Assembly: GCA_024500155.1 (NCBI GenBank)
Contig: CM044858.1
Coordinates: 30,646,786-30,710,785 of the forward strand
Source of the DNA: Chenopodium formosanum
Taxonomy: Eukaryota; Streptophyta; Magnoliopsida; Caryophyllales; Amaranthaceae
Direction: 5' to 3'
Length of the DNA: 64,000 bases
Positions 1 through 10,842 of the stretch are shown piece by piece. The position numbers were made by a program, and so were the translations under genes. Within the stretch, counting starts at the first letter, position 1; every line of letters begins with the position of its first letter. The notes beneath the pieces were generated by a model. That model was not told where the DNA came from and made no database searches. It saw only the letters and a list, made by a program, of their open reading frames with translations.

Positions 1-509
1 ATTATTATGTTGCTTGATATTATATTTTGTTATTGCTTGATCACGCCTTTTATGCTTGTTAAAGGGAATTTTACTTGAAATCACGCTTAATAAGATAATT
101 AGTAATTTGGTTTAGGCTAATATGATTTTAATTCAAGTGATCGCCAATAATAGTATTATTTGTGCATTAATATTCAACCAACATAGATAAACAGGTTTAG
201 GGTTAACCTAATGATTGCATGTTAGTCGAAAAGCGCACATGAATACGAGCAGAACAAAGTAGAGGCCTATTTTATAGGGCGGGTCCTTTCTTTTGTAGAT
301 TGGATTCGTACCCTCATCCCCGAACCCTGTTTGGTTCAAGACCTTATGGAGTTGACGATCTCCTAGATCGTTTTGGGTTTACAAGTTCCTAAAACTTGTT
401 GGCGACTCTTTTGCTCTAGCTTTCTTCCCTTTGGAACGCCACCATACTTTAGTGTATGATCACAGTAGGGTTCAAGCTTGGGTTTATAGTGCTTGAAATA
501 TTCCCTACA
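1..509 (+). repeat. 5' LTR (3' part only) of family A element
   Basis: This segment is nearly identical to 7814-8322 and ends in the same CCCTACA. It lacks the U3 start because of the window edge. A primer-binding site follows seven bases downstream. Confidence 0.9.
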
Positions 510-515
510 GTTTTT

Positions 516-533
516 TGGCGACTTCGCTGGGGA
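516..533 (+). other. Primer-binding site of family A element
   Basis: TGGCGACTTCGCTGGGGA lies just after the LTR end and starts with TGG, the complement of a tRNA CCA tail. Closely similar sites (often assigned to tRNA-Arg) are known from Tat/Ogre elements. The exact primer tRNA is not proven here. Confidence 0.7.
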
Positions 534-2155
534 GGATTTCTATTTAAATTCCTAAAATTTATTTTGGCAATTATTTAGAATGAGCGGATGAGACTCGCGA
601 AAAATTCTAAATATTTCATGTGCGTAATTTTGATTAACATTATTGTCGTATGCATAAAAAGGTTCTCGTTAGATAGACCAATGAGTCAAAAACATAGGAT
701 TTTTACACGTAGGAAATTTGAGAAATTTCTTTCACAGCTAGAATCGAAATAATGCCGCGAAATCTGGAAAATTCTAAGAACACAGATACCTGCTGAGGCA
801 TGTAGGAACTAGCGTCTAGAAAACAGGGCTTGTCGCCTGCAAAGAGCTTCTGTCGCCTGGCGACAGGGGTTCTTTTGCGGCGACAGTCCCTGTAGTCTTG
901 CACCAAGTTCTTTCAATACCGAGCCAGAACTCTGCCTTCTTGTTTTGACCATTTCTAGTACTGTTGGCTCGATTCTACTTCCTGATTGAGTTTTTCTCAC
1001 TTTTCTGAAACCCATATGTGTTCTACATATGGACATAACCCTCTGGGGGTTCACGCTTCATCTACCCAAACAAACGCTCCTGGCAACGACGGGTACATGC
1101 AAGTTTGTGAATCCACCAAACCATGGAAGCAAGTTTTTAACTTGCGGGGTCCCATCCATACGCGCCAACCCTTCACGGTTAGGCTTCCGCGCGATGCATC
1201 CGGACTCATATCCATGGACCCTCTTTGACTTAACCCATATCCTTGAACTTTAGAGAGCTAGAGCCATGGTTAGGTTGCAAACTCATTGCATCATATTGTG
1301 ACTACTTGACTACTTGTGCATCTCTTACTTGTGCATAGCTTTATGTGACTAAACTAACCGTTTGGTTTGACTTGTGCTTGTAAATAAGTCTTAATAAACT
1401 AACCAATGACTAAAGGACTTTGTTTAATTAATTAATTAATTTGAACTAATAAAATTCCCTTAAGTCGAGTCATAGTTCCTTTAAGTCTACCCGGATTTTT
1501 ATTCCCGTATACTGCACAAGCGTAAATTTGTTTTGGTCATAGCCAGAGTTCTAGGAAGAACTACGAGTCGTATAACCTATGGATCTGTAGCCCTAAGTTT
1601 TATCTTTAATTTGGCGTTGGTTTCGTCCCAATCAGAGTCACAGATAAAAAGGTATGACTAAAATACTACAGCATATCCAGTTTAATGCACATACGTGAAG
1701 TCTTAACTTAGTCTTTGCTTGAGTCTAGTCACATTGTCTAGCCACATGGTCATGACACAAGTCTTAACATGTCACCTAAACTCACTAGTCTTAGAAAACA
1801 CTTTGTATATGTCACCACGACCATGTCTTAGGTTCATGCATGAGTCGTTTTTCCGTCATTTGAGTTGGGGGTCCATTCTATTCCTAATTTTTTCATATTT
1901 CTCCATCTCCATCATCTCTCCATTCACATCATCTTCCCCATGCATATCATTCTTCTCATTCTTCCATGATCTTTCCCCATCTATTGCATGTTGAATAAAG
2001 CTTGAATCAAAATAATTAGTATAAAACTTATCCCTAATTTCCCTTTCTACAGTACTTGGTCAAGGAGAGAAGGGCGATTAATCAAGGACAACACTTTCAT
2101 TCAAGTAGCACTTTTTGACAAGCCAATTGGTAGGAAAAGGAGAGCTAAGAAGATA

Positions 2156-3274
2156 ATGGCAAGTCAGGAAGAACTCAATGAAGTTAAGGGAGAGGTAGCT
2201 AACTTGGCCGAGATATTGAAGGGCTTAACTCTTCAAGTTAACGACCCTGCAAAAGAACAACAAATGAACCTCATCCAGGAAAGTTTGAGCAAACTATCTA
2301 ATGATTATAGGTTCCAGGGCATTAGTTCACAAGGGGTCTCGGTGGATAAGGATCTTCTTCCGAAGAAGTTCAATGCCAATGACATCCCTAGATTCAAGCC
2401 TATGGACAACCCTTATTTTCATTTAAGAGCTTTTGAAACCATAATGAATATTAAGGGAATAGATAAGAAGGCATTTCATTCTGTATTCTCTTTATCATTA
2501 GAAACTGTGTGTCAACAATGGTACTTTTATCTTGTCAAAGAGAAGACCTCCAATTGGGAAGAAATAAAAAACGCTTTCATCGATAGATATAAATGTAACA
2601 TTCAAGTTGAAACTGACCATAGACAGCTTGAGATGCTAAGACAAAAAGAAAACGAAGGTTTCACTTCCTTCTTCAACAAGTGGAGGGAAACTTCCGCTAA
2701 TATGATTGAAGTCCCTACTGAGAAGGAGTCTGTGAGGTTGTTTATCAAGAATTTACAAGAGAAGTATTCGAAGCATTTGAGATATCAACACAACTTGAAC
2801 ACTTTCAAGGCAGTCTACGACATAGGCATAGAGATTGAAGATGACCTTGCAAAACAAAAAGCTACTAACAATAGTAACCACAGTGGCTGGAAAGGAAAGA
2901 AGAACGACAATCATTCTTCTTGTGAAAACACCCACTCTAGTAACAATGTTAGTACCTTTGACCTCAATGAAGTCTTAGCCATGAATAACCAAGAATCTAA
3001 GAAAGAATTAAGGAAAGAATTCACCCCTATTGGGTTTAGCTATGATGTTGCCTTCGATCGACTCCATACTAAGGGGCTCATTACTCCCATTGGACCTATT
3101 CAAGATCCCGCACCTGAAAACAGATTGCCTAGTTGGAATCCAGATGCACATTGCAAGTACCATCAAGGTAGGGGTCATACTACTGAGAGCTGTTGGAAGC
3201 TAAAGGAGGCCATCCAATATTTGATCGACAATAACAAGCTTCCTACACCTCCAGTCGGCAAGAAGACCGAGTGA
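2156..3274 (+). CDS. Retrotransposon Gag protein (family A)
   Basis: An intact 372-codon frame starts at ATG 2156 in a purine-rich context, about 1.6 kb after the LTR. Residues about 1-60 look like a coiled-coil leader. About 70-230 is a plant retrotransposon-gag core (motifs FNANDIPRFKPMDNPYFHL, WYFYLVKEKTSNWEEIKNAF and FFNKWRETSANMIEVP). About 335-355 holds a CX2HX4HX4C zinc-knuckle-like motif (CKYHQGRGHTTESCWKLK). Gag would form the particle that packages the element RNA. It ends at TGA with no downstream pol frame, so replication would need enzymes supplied by another element. The intact frame suggests selection or recent transposition. Clade assignment is inferred from the knuckle type. 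Confidence 0.85.
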   Translation: MASQEELNEVKGEVANLAEILKGLTLQVNDPAKEQQMNLIQESLSKLSNDYRFQGISSQGVSVDKDLLPKKFNANDIPRFKPMDNPYFHLRAFETIMNIKGIDKKAFHSVFSLSLETVCQQWYFYLVKEKTSNWEEIKNAFIDRYKCNIQVETDHRQLEMLRQKENEGFTSFFNKWRETSANMIEVPTEKESVRLFIKNLQEKYSKHLRYQHNLNTFKAVYDIGIEIEDDLAKQKATNNSNHSGWKGKKNDNHSSCENTHSSNNVSTFDLNEVLAMNNQESKKELRKEFTPIGFSYDVAFDRLHTKGLITPIGPIQDPAPENRLPSWNPDAHCKYHQGRGHTTESCWKLKEAIQYLIDNNKLPTPPVGKKTE

Positions 3275-5576
3275 TGATAAAGCACAAGACAAGAGGCGAG
3301 CTTCAACGACAAGATTTCGTGACCTCTTTTTTCTATTTCTTTTTTATTCTTTTCTCCAATAAGCCTAGCATAGGCACCTTTCATTTTCCCCTAGTTTTTA
3401 CTTTGTAGGACTTTCATTTAATTTTTCCTTTTAATAAAATGAGCATTTTGATTTCTTGCATATGATCATTGCATTGACAAAAAAAAAAAAAAAAAAAAAA
3501 ATGCCGAATTAAGCACAAGGTATACCAATGATTTGAGGCACCTCTTATAGCCATATCTTATCATTTTCACCTTTTATACTTCAAATATACCTTTCATTTT
3601 TCAACCCATATCTACCTAACCTTGGGATGGGATGGTGTGCAACTTATGCAAGGTCTAAATACAAAAATCTTGAGTGATCTCAAAAAGAATAAAATATAAA
3701 AATAATAAAAGTGTACAAAAGGGCAAGTGTTCCAATGTCTATGATATGAAAATATCTTTGATAAGAACACGTCTCAGATTGCGTTTCTTATCGAGTGCTC
3801 GGTACCGTGCCTGAGAAACATGAATGCCAAGTGAGTGATAGACCGCATGATCGGGATTGCCCACACTTATCAAAATAAAAATGCAAAAGCAAAAAAAAAT
3901 AGAAAAAGCAAAAAAATAAGCAAAAGAGAGAGCTAAAAAAAGAAAGAGAGCTCAAAAATGAGAAAACTCAAGCATAAAATATAAAGATTCAAAAGCAAGG
4001 TTGCACACCTTGGGGGCTTATCTAGGGTCTTGAGCCTTTATCCTCTTCTTTCTTTAACCTTTAGCCTAACCACGTTACAACCCTTAAAAAGTCCTTTTTG
4101 AGGTATACATACACTTGTGCGAGGTTCGGCTAGAGCTACGTTTGGCCTGATTCCTGACGGATACGTAGACAACCTCACATTGGGGTGCGGCCATAATAAA
4201 AATGCATTCATTTTCACATTCACACACCCACACCATGATCCTATCAAGGGATCTCCAATGCTCATCCCTATTTACTTAGAGCTAAACTTGGGGGCTTGAT
4301 CCTTACATCATTAGCATACTTAGCCTAAGAGTCACCATCTCTTGACTCTTTTTAATATATTTTCCACGCCGTTAGCTTTTGCAGCCTAAATTTAGTGTCA
4401 CTTTCACACACGTCACAGATACATGACCAAATAGACTTCCCATTAGGAACCTTTTGTCATGAAGTCTTAACATAACGTTGAAGCATGCTTTGTCATATCA
4501 CATCACTCATCACTCATAATCATTATTGTATCAGGAAGTATGAAGTGCTTAGCCTCCGTGCCTAAGTTACCTAAATACTTTCATAATCGAGTCAACTAAG
4601 ATAGTTTAGGATAAATTACTCCTTGCACTTTGAGAGATAGTATCAAATGCATATACTTGATTAAGCTCATTCAACATGCACCTTCAAACACTTCGATTCT
4701 TTTTTGCGTCTTTCTTTTTCGGGAGAAAGTCGGTACCCTCCACAAAAATGACGGAAAATTTTTGCTTTTTTGCATTTTTGAGTCGAACACATTGAGTCAC
4801 GTCGTGTCATATCACCTCGAGTGGAGTCTAACACATGTGTCAAACTCTTTGAGTCGAGTCATGTCAATGAGTCAAGCAACACTAAGCCTTAGGTCAACCC
4901 TAAGATAATAAAATATTAGCAAAGTCCTATAGTCTGAAATATAGATGCAGGTACATTCCAGCGAGCAACAATATTTCCGGATTTTTTCGGAAAATCGCGA
5001 ATATAGATATATGAGATTCTTCCAAGATGAGAGGAGTTTGAGCAAAAATTATATGGATCAGTAAATCATAGATGAAAAGCTTTAATTTGCAAAAGATTTG
5101 AGCAAATTTGGTTGTAAGGAAACGACCGAATTGAAAGTTCGGAGCGAAACCGGGCAATGAACAGCAGCAACAGAATTGAAAAAGAAATATGTCGCCAAAC
5201 GACAAGGTTGTCGCCTGGCGACAGAGCGATATTGCGGCGGCAAGAACTTTTGGCTTGCGCTGGTGTGGCGACAAGTCACGTGGCTTCATGATGTGGTCAT
5301 ATGGACCTAATACAGAAATTTCGGGTTCCTTGGTACGCCAGTTAGCCCCTCTAAGCAATTTGATATGATTAAGTAGTCGGCTCGATTACAATCGTAAGGA
5401 GCGATCGACCTGACAAAAGATCGTCTCACTTAGCTTAAAGCGCCTAAGCATTGGCTCATCGCAAGCACCGAAGTAACGGTTCACAACGATTTCCTAGGAT
5501 GGAAGAAGATTTGAAGATTCAAGAAGACAAAGCCTTCAACAGGGGACTTTAAGATTAAAAATAGTCTATTACTTGG
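3275..5576 (+). other. Non-coding internal region of family A element
   Basis: There is no gene here. It has a 22-bp A run near 3479-3500, an A-rich stretch at 3880-3960, and at about 4160 a GATACGTAGACAACC-type motif that resembles a conserved sequence seen in plant Ty3 elements. Around 5190-5275 it carries copies of a TGTCGCC..GGCGACA palindrome that also occurs in this family's LTRs. Confidence 0.6.
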
Positions 5577-5944
5577 ATTTGAGAAGGACGGTTTGAGATG
5601 AAGCGACCTTCAATAGCTTTCACTATGATTGGGGAGGTTATTATTAGATTTGAGAAGAACGATTCAAGATGAAGCGGTCTTTGATAGCTTTCGCTAAGAT
5701 TGAGGGAGTTATTACTTGAATTCAGAAGATGGCACGAGATGAACGATCTTCGACAACATTCGCTAAGATTGTGGAAGTTGTCACCAAGATTTGAGAAGAT
5801 AGCACGAGATGAGCAATCTTCGACAACATTCGCTAAGATTGTGGAGGTTGTCATCCAGATTTGAGAAGATAGCACGAGATGGGCGATCTTCGACAACATT
5901 CGCTATTATTGGGAAGGTTGTCACCATAATTCAAAAAAAAGCTC
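5577..5944 (+). repeat. 70-bp tandem repeat upstream of 3' LTR
   Basis: The phrase GCACGAGATG recurs at 5732, 5802 and 5872, exactly 70 bp apart, with flanking text such as CTTCGACAACATTCGCTAAG repeated. Two more diverged units lie upstream (around 5591 and 5662) and decayed traces continue to about 6250. Tandem repeats between coding region and 3' LTR are known for Tat-lineage elements. Confidence 0.85.
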
Positions 5945-6455
5945 GAGATGTAGCAGTAATGATAGACAGTGTTCCCTAGGATGTGGAGAGTTGTCACAAA
6001 TCCTGAAGATGACAAGATATGGTCACCTTCGACGGTCCCTCAAGATAAAGAAGAGATTGTCAATAGCGGCGACGCACTGCCGTGGTGACGTACTGCCACA
6101 ACCCTGAAGATGACGATGTACGGTTATTTTTGACGATGTTCCCAAGATACTGTGGAAGATTGTCACCAAGAAATGTTGAAGATGACGACGCAATGTTACC
6201 TTCAAAGATGGCGTTCTCTAGCTTGTAGAAGGTCGTCAAAACAAAATGCAACGAAGCGGTTACCTCTAGAGACGTGTGCTCGACGGTGCAAGATACGCGT
6301 TTCTTAACTCTTTTATCTGTTTTAACTAATGATTAGTTTGCAGGTATTGGCATTACAAGAATGATTTGGAATCGCAGAACGTTCTGAATCATTCTCCGTC
6401 CCTATCGCTACTTTGACTTTTGTTTTCGAAACCTTCGTTTCTCCAAACTCAGTCA

Positions 6456-6468
6456 AAGTGGGGGCTTT
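6456..6468 (+). other. Polypurine tract of family A element
   Basis: AAGTGGGGGC followed by TTT lies directly before the TGTAGACACC start of the 3' LTR. This is the expected place for the plus-strand primer. Confidence 0.7.
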
Positions 6469-6943
6469 TGTAGACACCCATTTGTGTCTCCCCAAAACCA
6501 AACCCAGTGATGAATGCCTTTCACGTCGAATCGTAATCGAATGAGGTGAAAGTGTGGAAAAGTCAAGTGTTGCGGTTTAGTTTTATTTAAAATTCTCTTC
6601 TCTCTGTTTTTGAAAATAACTCTATTTAGTTTGGTCCATTATTAAGGTCCAATAATAGTGTAGTTGGATGGGGCTCGAAGAGATCTTTCCAACGATATAT
6701 TATAGGCCCAATTCCGATGAATATTGAGGAAGTTATGGCCAAAATACTAAACTGGGCTCGGTTAATTATTTACATACGGCCCAATGATCTAGAGGAGGGC
6801 CCAATGTTAATTATTATTCCTAAAATTATTAAGATTAATTATAACTTTCTAGAAGTTTCTAGAAGGTTCCTTTTAATTCTAATATTATTAGATTTAATAA
6901 TTATTATTTTAAGATGGATTTTATTTGGAATAAAATGTTATTG

Positions 6944-6996
<53 letters not shown>

Positions 6997-8322
6997 TTAA
7001 AAATACGTTTTTATCTTCTGTACGGATTCCATAGATCAAGTTGATTAAAGATCGGATTCCGCGTGGAAAAGCGCGTCCAAGTCAGACTGTCGCCAAACGA
7101 CAAGTCTGTTGCGTCGCGACAGCGTGAATTTTTGGCGACAGCGTGAGTTTTATTTCTTATCAAATTCCATAATTTTCCGAATTATTTTCCTTATAAATAG
7201 GGTCCTAAAACTCCGTTTTGACTCATTCACAATCACCCAATTCTCTCTATTCTCTCTTGAGCAATATATGCTTTCTTTCTCTCTCTTTTTCTAAACCAAC
7301 CTTTTGCAAACACAATACCGCATACACAAGATCTTGAAACACCTAGCCAAGTTCGAAGTTGCCTTCGCCCTAGACGTGTAAGGTTGATAATTTCTGAGGC
7401 TTTGGTCCAAAATTTAGTTTAAACTTTATTTAACTTTATTCTAATTTAATTCTTTAATTTTATTATTTTCATTGAAGTTTACTAACTTGTGTTTTTGTTA
7501 TTAGAAAGAGGTACGAGGCTTCAAAGTAAGTAGATTAGCTTACTCCCTATTTTATTCGCAATGTAGAAAGCATGCTTAGATTTGTTTAATTCCTAGTATC
7601 ATGTTAGGATGTTATTTATTGCTTTCTAGTATCATGTTTAGGGTGCCTTTTATTCTTTCTAATAGCATATTAGTACCATGTTAGGTTTAAGCTTTGATCT
7701 TTAATGCTTAGTGACATGCTAGGATTTGTTATTAATCTTGTTAGTATCATGCCTAGGATCATGCTATTATTATTAAGCTTTATTATACCTTATCATGATT
7801 ATGATTATTATTATTATTATGTTGCTTGATATTATATTTTGTTATTCCTTGATCACGCCTTTTATGCTTGTTAAAGGGAATTTGTACTTGAAATCACGCT
7901 TAATAAGATAATTAATAATTTGGTTTAGGCTAATATGATTTTAATTCAAGTGATCGCCAATAATAGTATTATTTGTGCATTAATATTCAACCAACATAGA
8001 TAAACAGGTTTAGGATTAACCTAATAATTGCATGTTAGTCGAAAAGCGCACATGAATACGAGCAGAACAAAGTAGAGGCCTATTTTATAGGGCGGGTCCT
8101 TTCTTTTGTAGATTGGATTCGTACCCTCATCCCCGAACTCTGTTTGGTTCAAGACCTTATGGAGTTGACGATCTCCTGGATCGTTTTGGGTTTACAAGTT
8201 CCTAAAACTTGTTGGCGACTCTTTTGCTCTAGCTTTTTTCCCTTTGGAACGCCACCATACTTTAGTGTATGATATCAGTGGGGTTCAAGCTTGGGGTTAT
8301 AGTGCTTGAAATATTCCCTACA
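6469..8322 (+). repeat. 3' LTR of family A element
   Basis: The 1854-bp LTR starts TGTAGACACC and ends CCCTACA. It has a TATA box TATAAATA at 7192-7199, with U3 upstream and R/U5 downstream. U3 holds an (ATT)n microsatellite at about 6948-6992 and TGTCGCC/GGCGACA motifs at 7088-7143. The last 509 bp match the partial 5' LTR at the window start. Small ORFs inside are incidental. Confidence 0.9.
7192..7199 (+). promoter_or_regulatory. TATA box of family A LTR
   Basis: TATAAATA in CCTTATAAATAGGGTCC. The same position is conserved in the related LTRs at about 21510 and 30975 (CTATAAATAGGG). It marks the likely LTR transcription start about 25-30 bp downstream. Confidence 0.6.
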
Positions 8323-8899
8323 TGGGGTTAATAGTTTATTGAAAAGTAATGAATGTAAGAGGAAAGATATAATAAAAAAAAGTAGTAGTGGGTTTGGGTG
8401 GGGACCATGAGAGGAGAGAGATATAATATTTTAATGTATTGTTTTGCCATAAAAGGAAATGTATCGCTTAAAAAAACACGGCCGGAAATGGAAAATGTAT
8501 CACTTAAATAAACACGGAGGGAGTAGATTTAATTTGGACTTGGTGACCCTTATTCGAACTTATTTTTCCTAAACTGAACTTATATGATAAGTTAAAATAA
8601 AGTGAACATAACAAGCCTCGCTTAGGACAACCCTCGCTCATTCTAATAGCTTTACTCCCTCTATCTTGTAATAATGGCAATGGTAGCTGAACCTTGTACA
8701 CAATTTTAGAAAATTTATAAGGTAGGGTTCAAGTGGTAAATTTTATAATATAAAGTATAGTTAGTAGAGGAAATATATATTTAATTTGTAGGGACGAGTG
8801 AGAAATAATCAAAAATTAGTAGTAGGGTTAGTGAGAAAGAGAAATAAATAAAATAGTAGTAGATCCTTACCAAATTAGGATAGTATATTGGTATCGCAA
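8323..8899. other. Gene-free stretch with mariner/Stowaway-like MITE remnants
   Basis: CACGGAGGGAGTA at about 8513-8525 and TACTCCCTCTATCTTGTAAT at about 8653 are the terminal motifs typical of plant mariner-derived MITEs (CTCCCTCCGT type). The first appears to be the right end of a MITE whose other half would lie left of the LTR element, implying the retrotransposon landed in it. No coding region is seen. Confidence 0.45.
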
Positions 8900-8908
8900 T
8901 TATAATTA

Positions 8909-10582
8909 CAGTGCGTCTTGTATGTGGCCGGCCACACCATATGGCCACTTGTACAAAAATAAAGTAACCTTTATAACATTGATCCGGTAACCCTTATAAT
9001 ACTGACCAAGTAACCCATATAACACTGACACTACAAGAAAACAGCTTAATAGCGACGGACTGCTTCCGATGGACCCATTATTCCGTCAGAAAAAACGAAA
9101 TTTCCAACGGATTTTTTTTCCGTCGAATATTTCCGACGAATTCAATAATTCCGTCGGAAATTTCCGACGGAAAATAAATCCGTCGGAATATATGGACTTT
9201 TCCGACGAAAATTCCGTCGGAAAGTACAATTTCCGACGGACTAAAAATCCGTCGGAACTTTCCGACGGAAAATTCCATCGGAATCTAATTAAAAAAAAAG
9301 GAAAAAGTTTTTTAAAAACCCTAATACCCTACACCTTTCTTCCGCCTCCACTTTTCTTTTTCCCCCTTCTCCTTCTCTTTCCACTTCTCCTTCTCTCTCC
9401 TCTTCTCTTTCCTCTATGTTCTCTGCCTCTCCCCCCTCTTCTCACTTCTCCTCTTCGTCTTCTCCCCCCTCTTCTCTCTCCTCTTCGTCTTCTCCTTCCC
9501 CCTTCTCTCTCCTCTTCTTTCCCCTCTTTACCTCCCACGGACAACACCAACAACAACACCAACATAGACCCCGAAAATCAACTAAAATTTACTCCTTTTT
9601 CGCCTTTTATCTCTCCTCATGATGAAAACAAAGGTTTTCGGGTCAAATTCGACCATGAAAACTTTAGATCTAGAGTTTTCATGGTCGAATTTGGCCTTGC
9701 AAACCCAATTTCAAGGTTTTGTGAGGTCGAATTAAGGTATGTGTATTTTTTTTGATTTTTTTGTTGTTGGTGGCTGTTGGAGTTCGAATATAAGGGGTTG
9801 GGTTGGGATTTTTTTTTCCTTTAATTTTTGGGTTGTGATGGTGGTTTTTTGGGTTTCGATGGTGACAGTGGTGGATTTAGGTGGGTGGTAGGGTGGTTGG
9901 CTGTGGTTTTTTGGGTTTCGACGGCGGCAGTGGTGGATTAAGGTGGGTGTTAGGTTATGGTTGTAGATCTGGGTTCATTGGGGTTGTATATTTGTATTTG
10001 GGTGGGTTAGGGTTAGGTGGGTAGGGGTTCTAGTGGAGGTTTGGTGGTTGTATATGGTTGGGTTGGTGGTTGCTGGTGCTGTCCTTGGTTGGGCTGGTTA
10101 GGGGGCTCGTGTTGGTTGGTGGTATGGGGTGGTTACGGAAGCGGTGGGGGCTGGTGGTGGTATGGGGTGGTGCGGCTTTTTTTTTTTGTTTTTTTAAAAG
10201 GATTTTCCGACGGAATTTCTGTCGGTAATTTCCGGCGGAATCATTTTTCGTCGGAGATTTCCGACGGACTTTCCCAGACCCAGAAAACCTCTTCCGACGC
10301 TAAAATCCGTCGGAAAAGTGTTTCCGACGGAAATTCCGTCGGAAAAGGCCGATTTTCCGACGACCACTATTCCGACGACACTTTCCGACGGAAACACGAT
10401 TTCCGACGGAAAACAGGGTGTTTCCGACGGAATTTTTCCGTCGTAATTAAGCTGTTTTCTTGTAGTGTGATACACTGATGAAGTAACCCTGTAAAACTGA
10501 ACCAGTAACCCGTATAACACTAACGAAATAATCCTCATGATGGATGCCACACTATGTGGCCAGCCAAATATAAGACTTTGTG
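8909..10582. mobile_element. Mutator-type MITE interrupted by a CACTA element
   Basis: Imperfect inverted ends face each other: CAGTGCGTCTTGTATGTGGC at the left, and at the right the reverse complement starting CACAAAGTCTTATATTTGGC. They are flanked by a 9-bp near-duplication, TTATAATTA (8900-8908) and TTATAACTA (10583-10591), 8 of 9 identical. A 9-bp duplication is the Mutator superfamily signature. Without the CACTA insert the MITE is only about 235 bp, and its body consists of degenerate AAGTAACCCTTATAACACTGA repeats. Confidence 0.6.
9029..10467. mobile_element. Non-autonomous CACTA (En/Spm) element
   Basis: The element starts CACTACAAGAAAACAGCTTA and ends with its inverse, ...TTTTCTTGTAGTG. 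It is flanked by the 3-bp target duplication TGA on both sides, as expected for the CACTA superfamily. Both subterminal zones (about 9060-9275 and 10200-10445) are packed with TTCCGACGGAA/TTCCGTCGGAA palindromes, the likely transposase-binding repeats. The 1.4-kb interior is CT-rich on the left and GT-rich on the right and encodes no transposase. Long frames inside, such as 9069-9755, are artefacts of this composition. Confidence 0.93.
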
Positions 10583-10793
10583 TTATAACTAATGAAATAA
10601 ATGTATGTATTAGTAAAAAGAAAGTGTTGCGATTATTACTAACAAAAATATGGAGTAACAAATAGAGGAAGTCAATTGACTTTTTGCTTGCTTGTTATTC
10701 TTGTTCCCCACGGCTCAAAACGAAAAACATTTTCCATGAAACTTCGTCCAACTAATTGACATTTAATAATTTCCTCAATCAAACAACACTAGG

Positions 10794-10801
10794 TATATAT
10801 A
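10794..10801 (+). promoter_or_regulatory. Candidate TATA box of the P450 gene
   Basis: TATATATA lies about 45 bp upstream of the chosen ATG at 10843. It gives a short 5' leader and is the only clear TATA-like match close upstream. Confidence 0.45.
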
Positions 10802-10842
10802 CACACTTATTAATTTCAGGCTTTCTTACATCACAAAACAAA

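Larger units (their letters stand above)
1..8322 (+). mobile_element. Gag-only LTR retrotransposon, family A (Tat/Athila-like), left end cut by window
   Basis: The last 509 bp of the 5' LTR, a primer-binding site, one gag reading frame, a long non-coding internal region with a 70-bp tandem repeat, a purine tract and a full 3' LTR are present in the expected order. No protease, RT, RNase H or integrase motif is visible in about 6 kb of internal sequence, so the element is non-autonomous. By hand count the overlapping parts of the two LTRs differ at roughly 12 of 509 positions, so the insertion is fairly recent. The target duplication cannot be checked because the left end lies outside the window. 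Confidence 0.88.

Noticed and set aside
6717..7034. 105-codon frame in the 3' LTR
   Set aside because: It is formed partly by an (ATT)n repeat giving poly-Ile, inside U3 of an LTR.
9069..9755. 228-codon frame with a CT-rich, Leu/Pro/Ser-rich product
   Set aside because: It lies wholly inside the CACTA element and owes its length to a CT-rich stretch. It has no recognisable domain, and the opposite strand is equally open.
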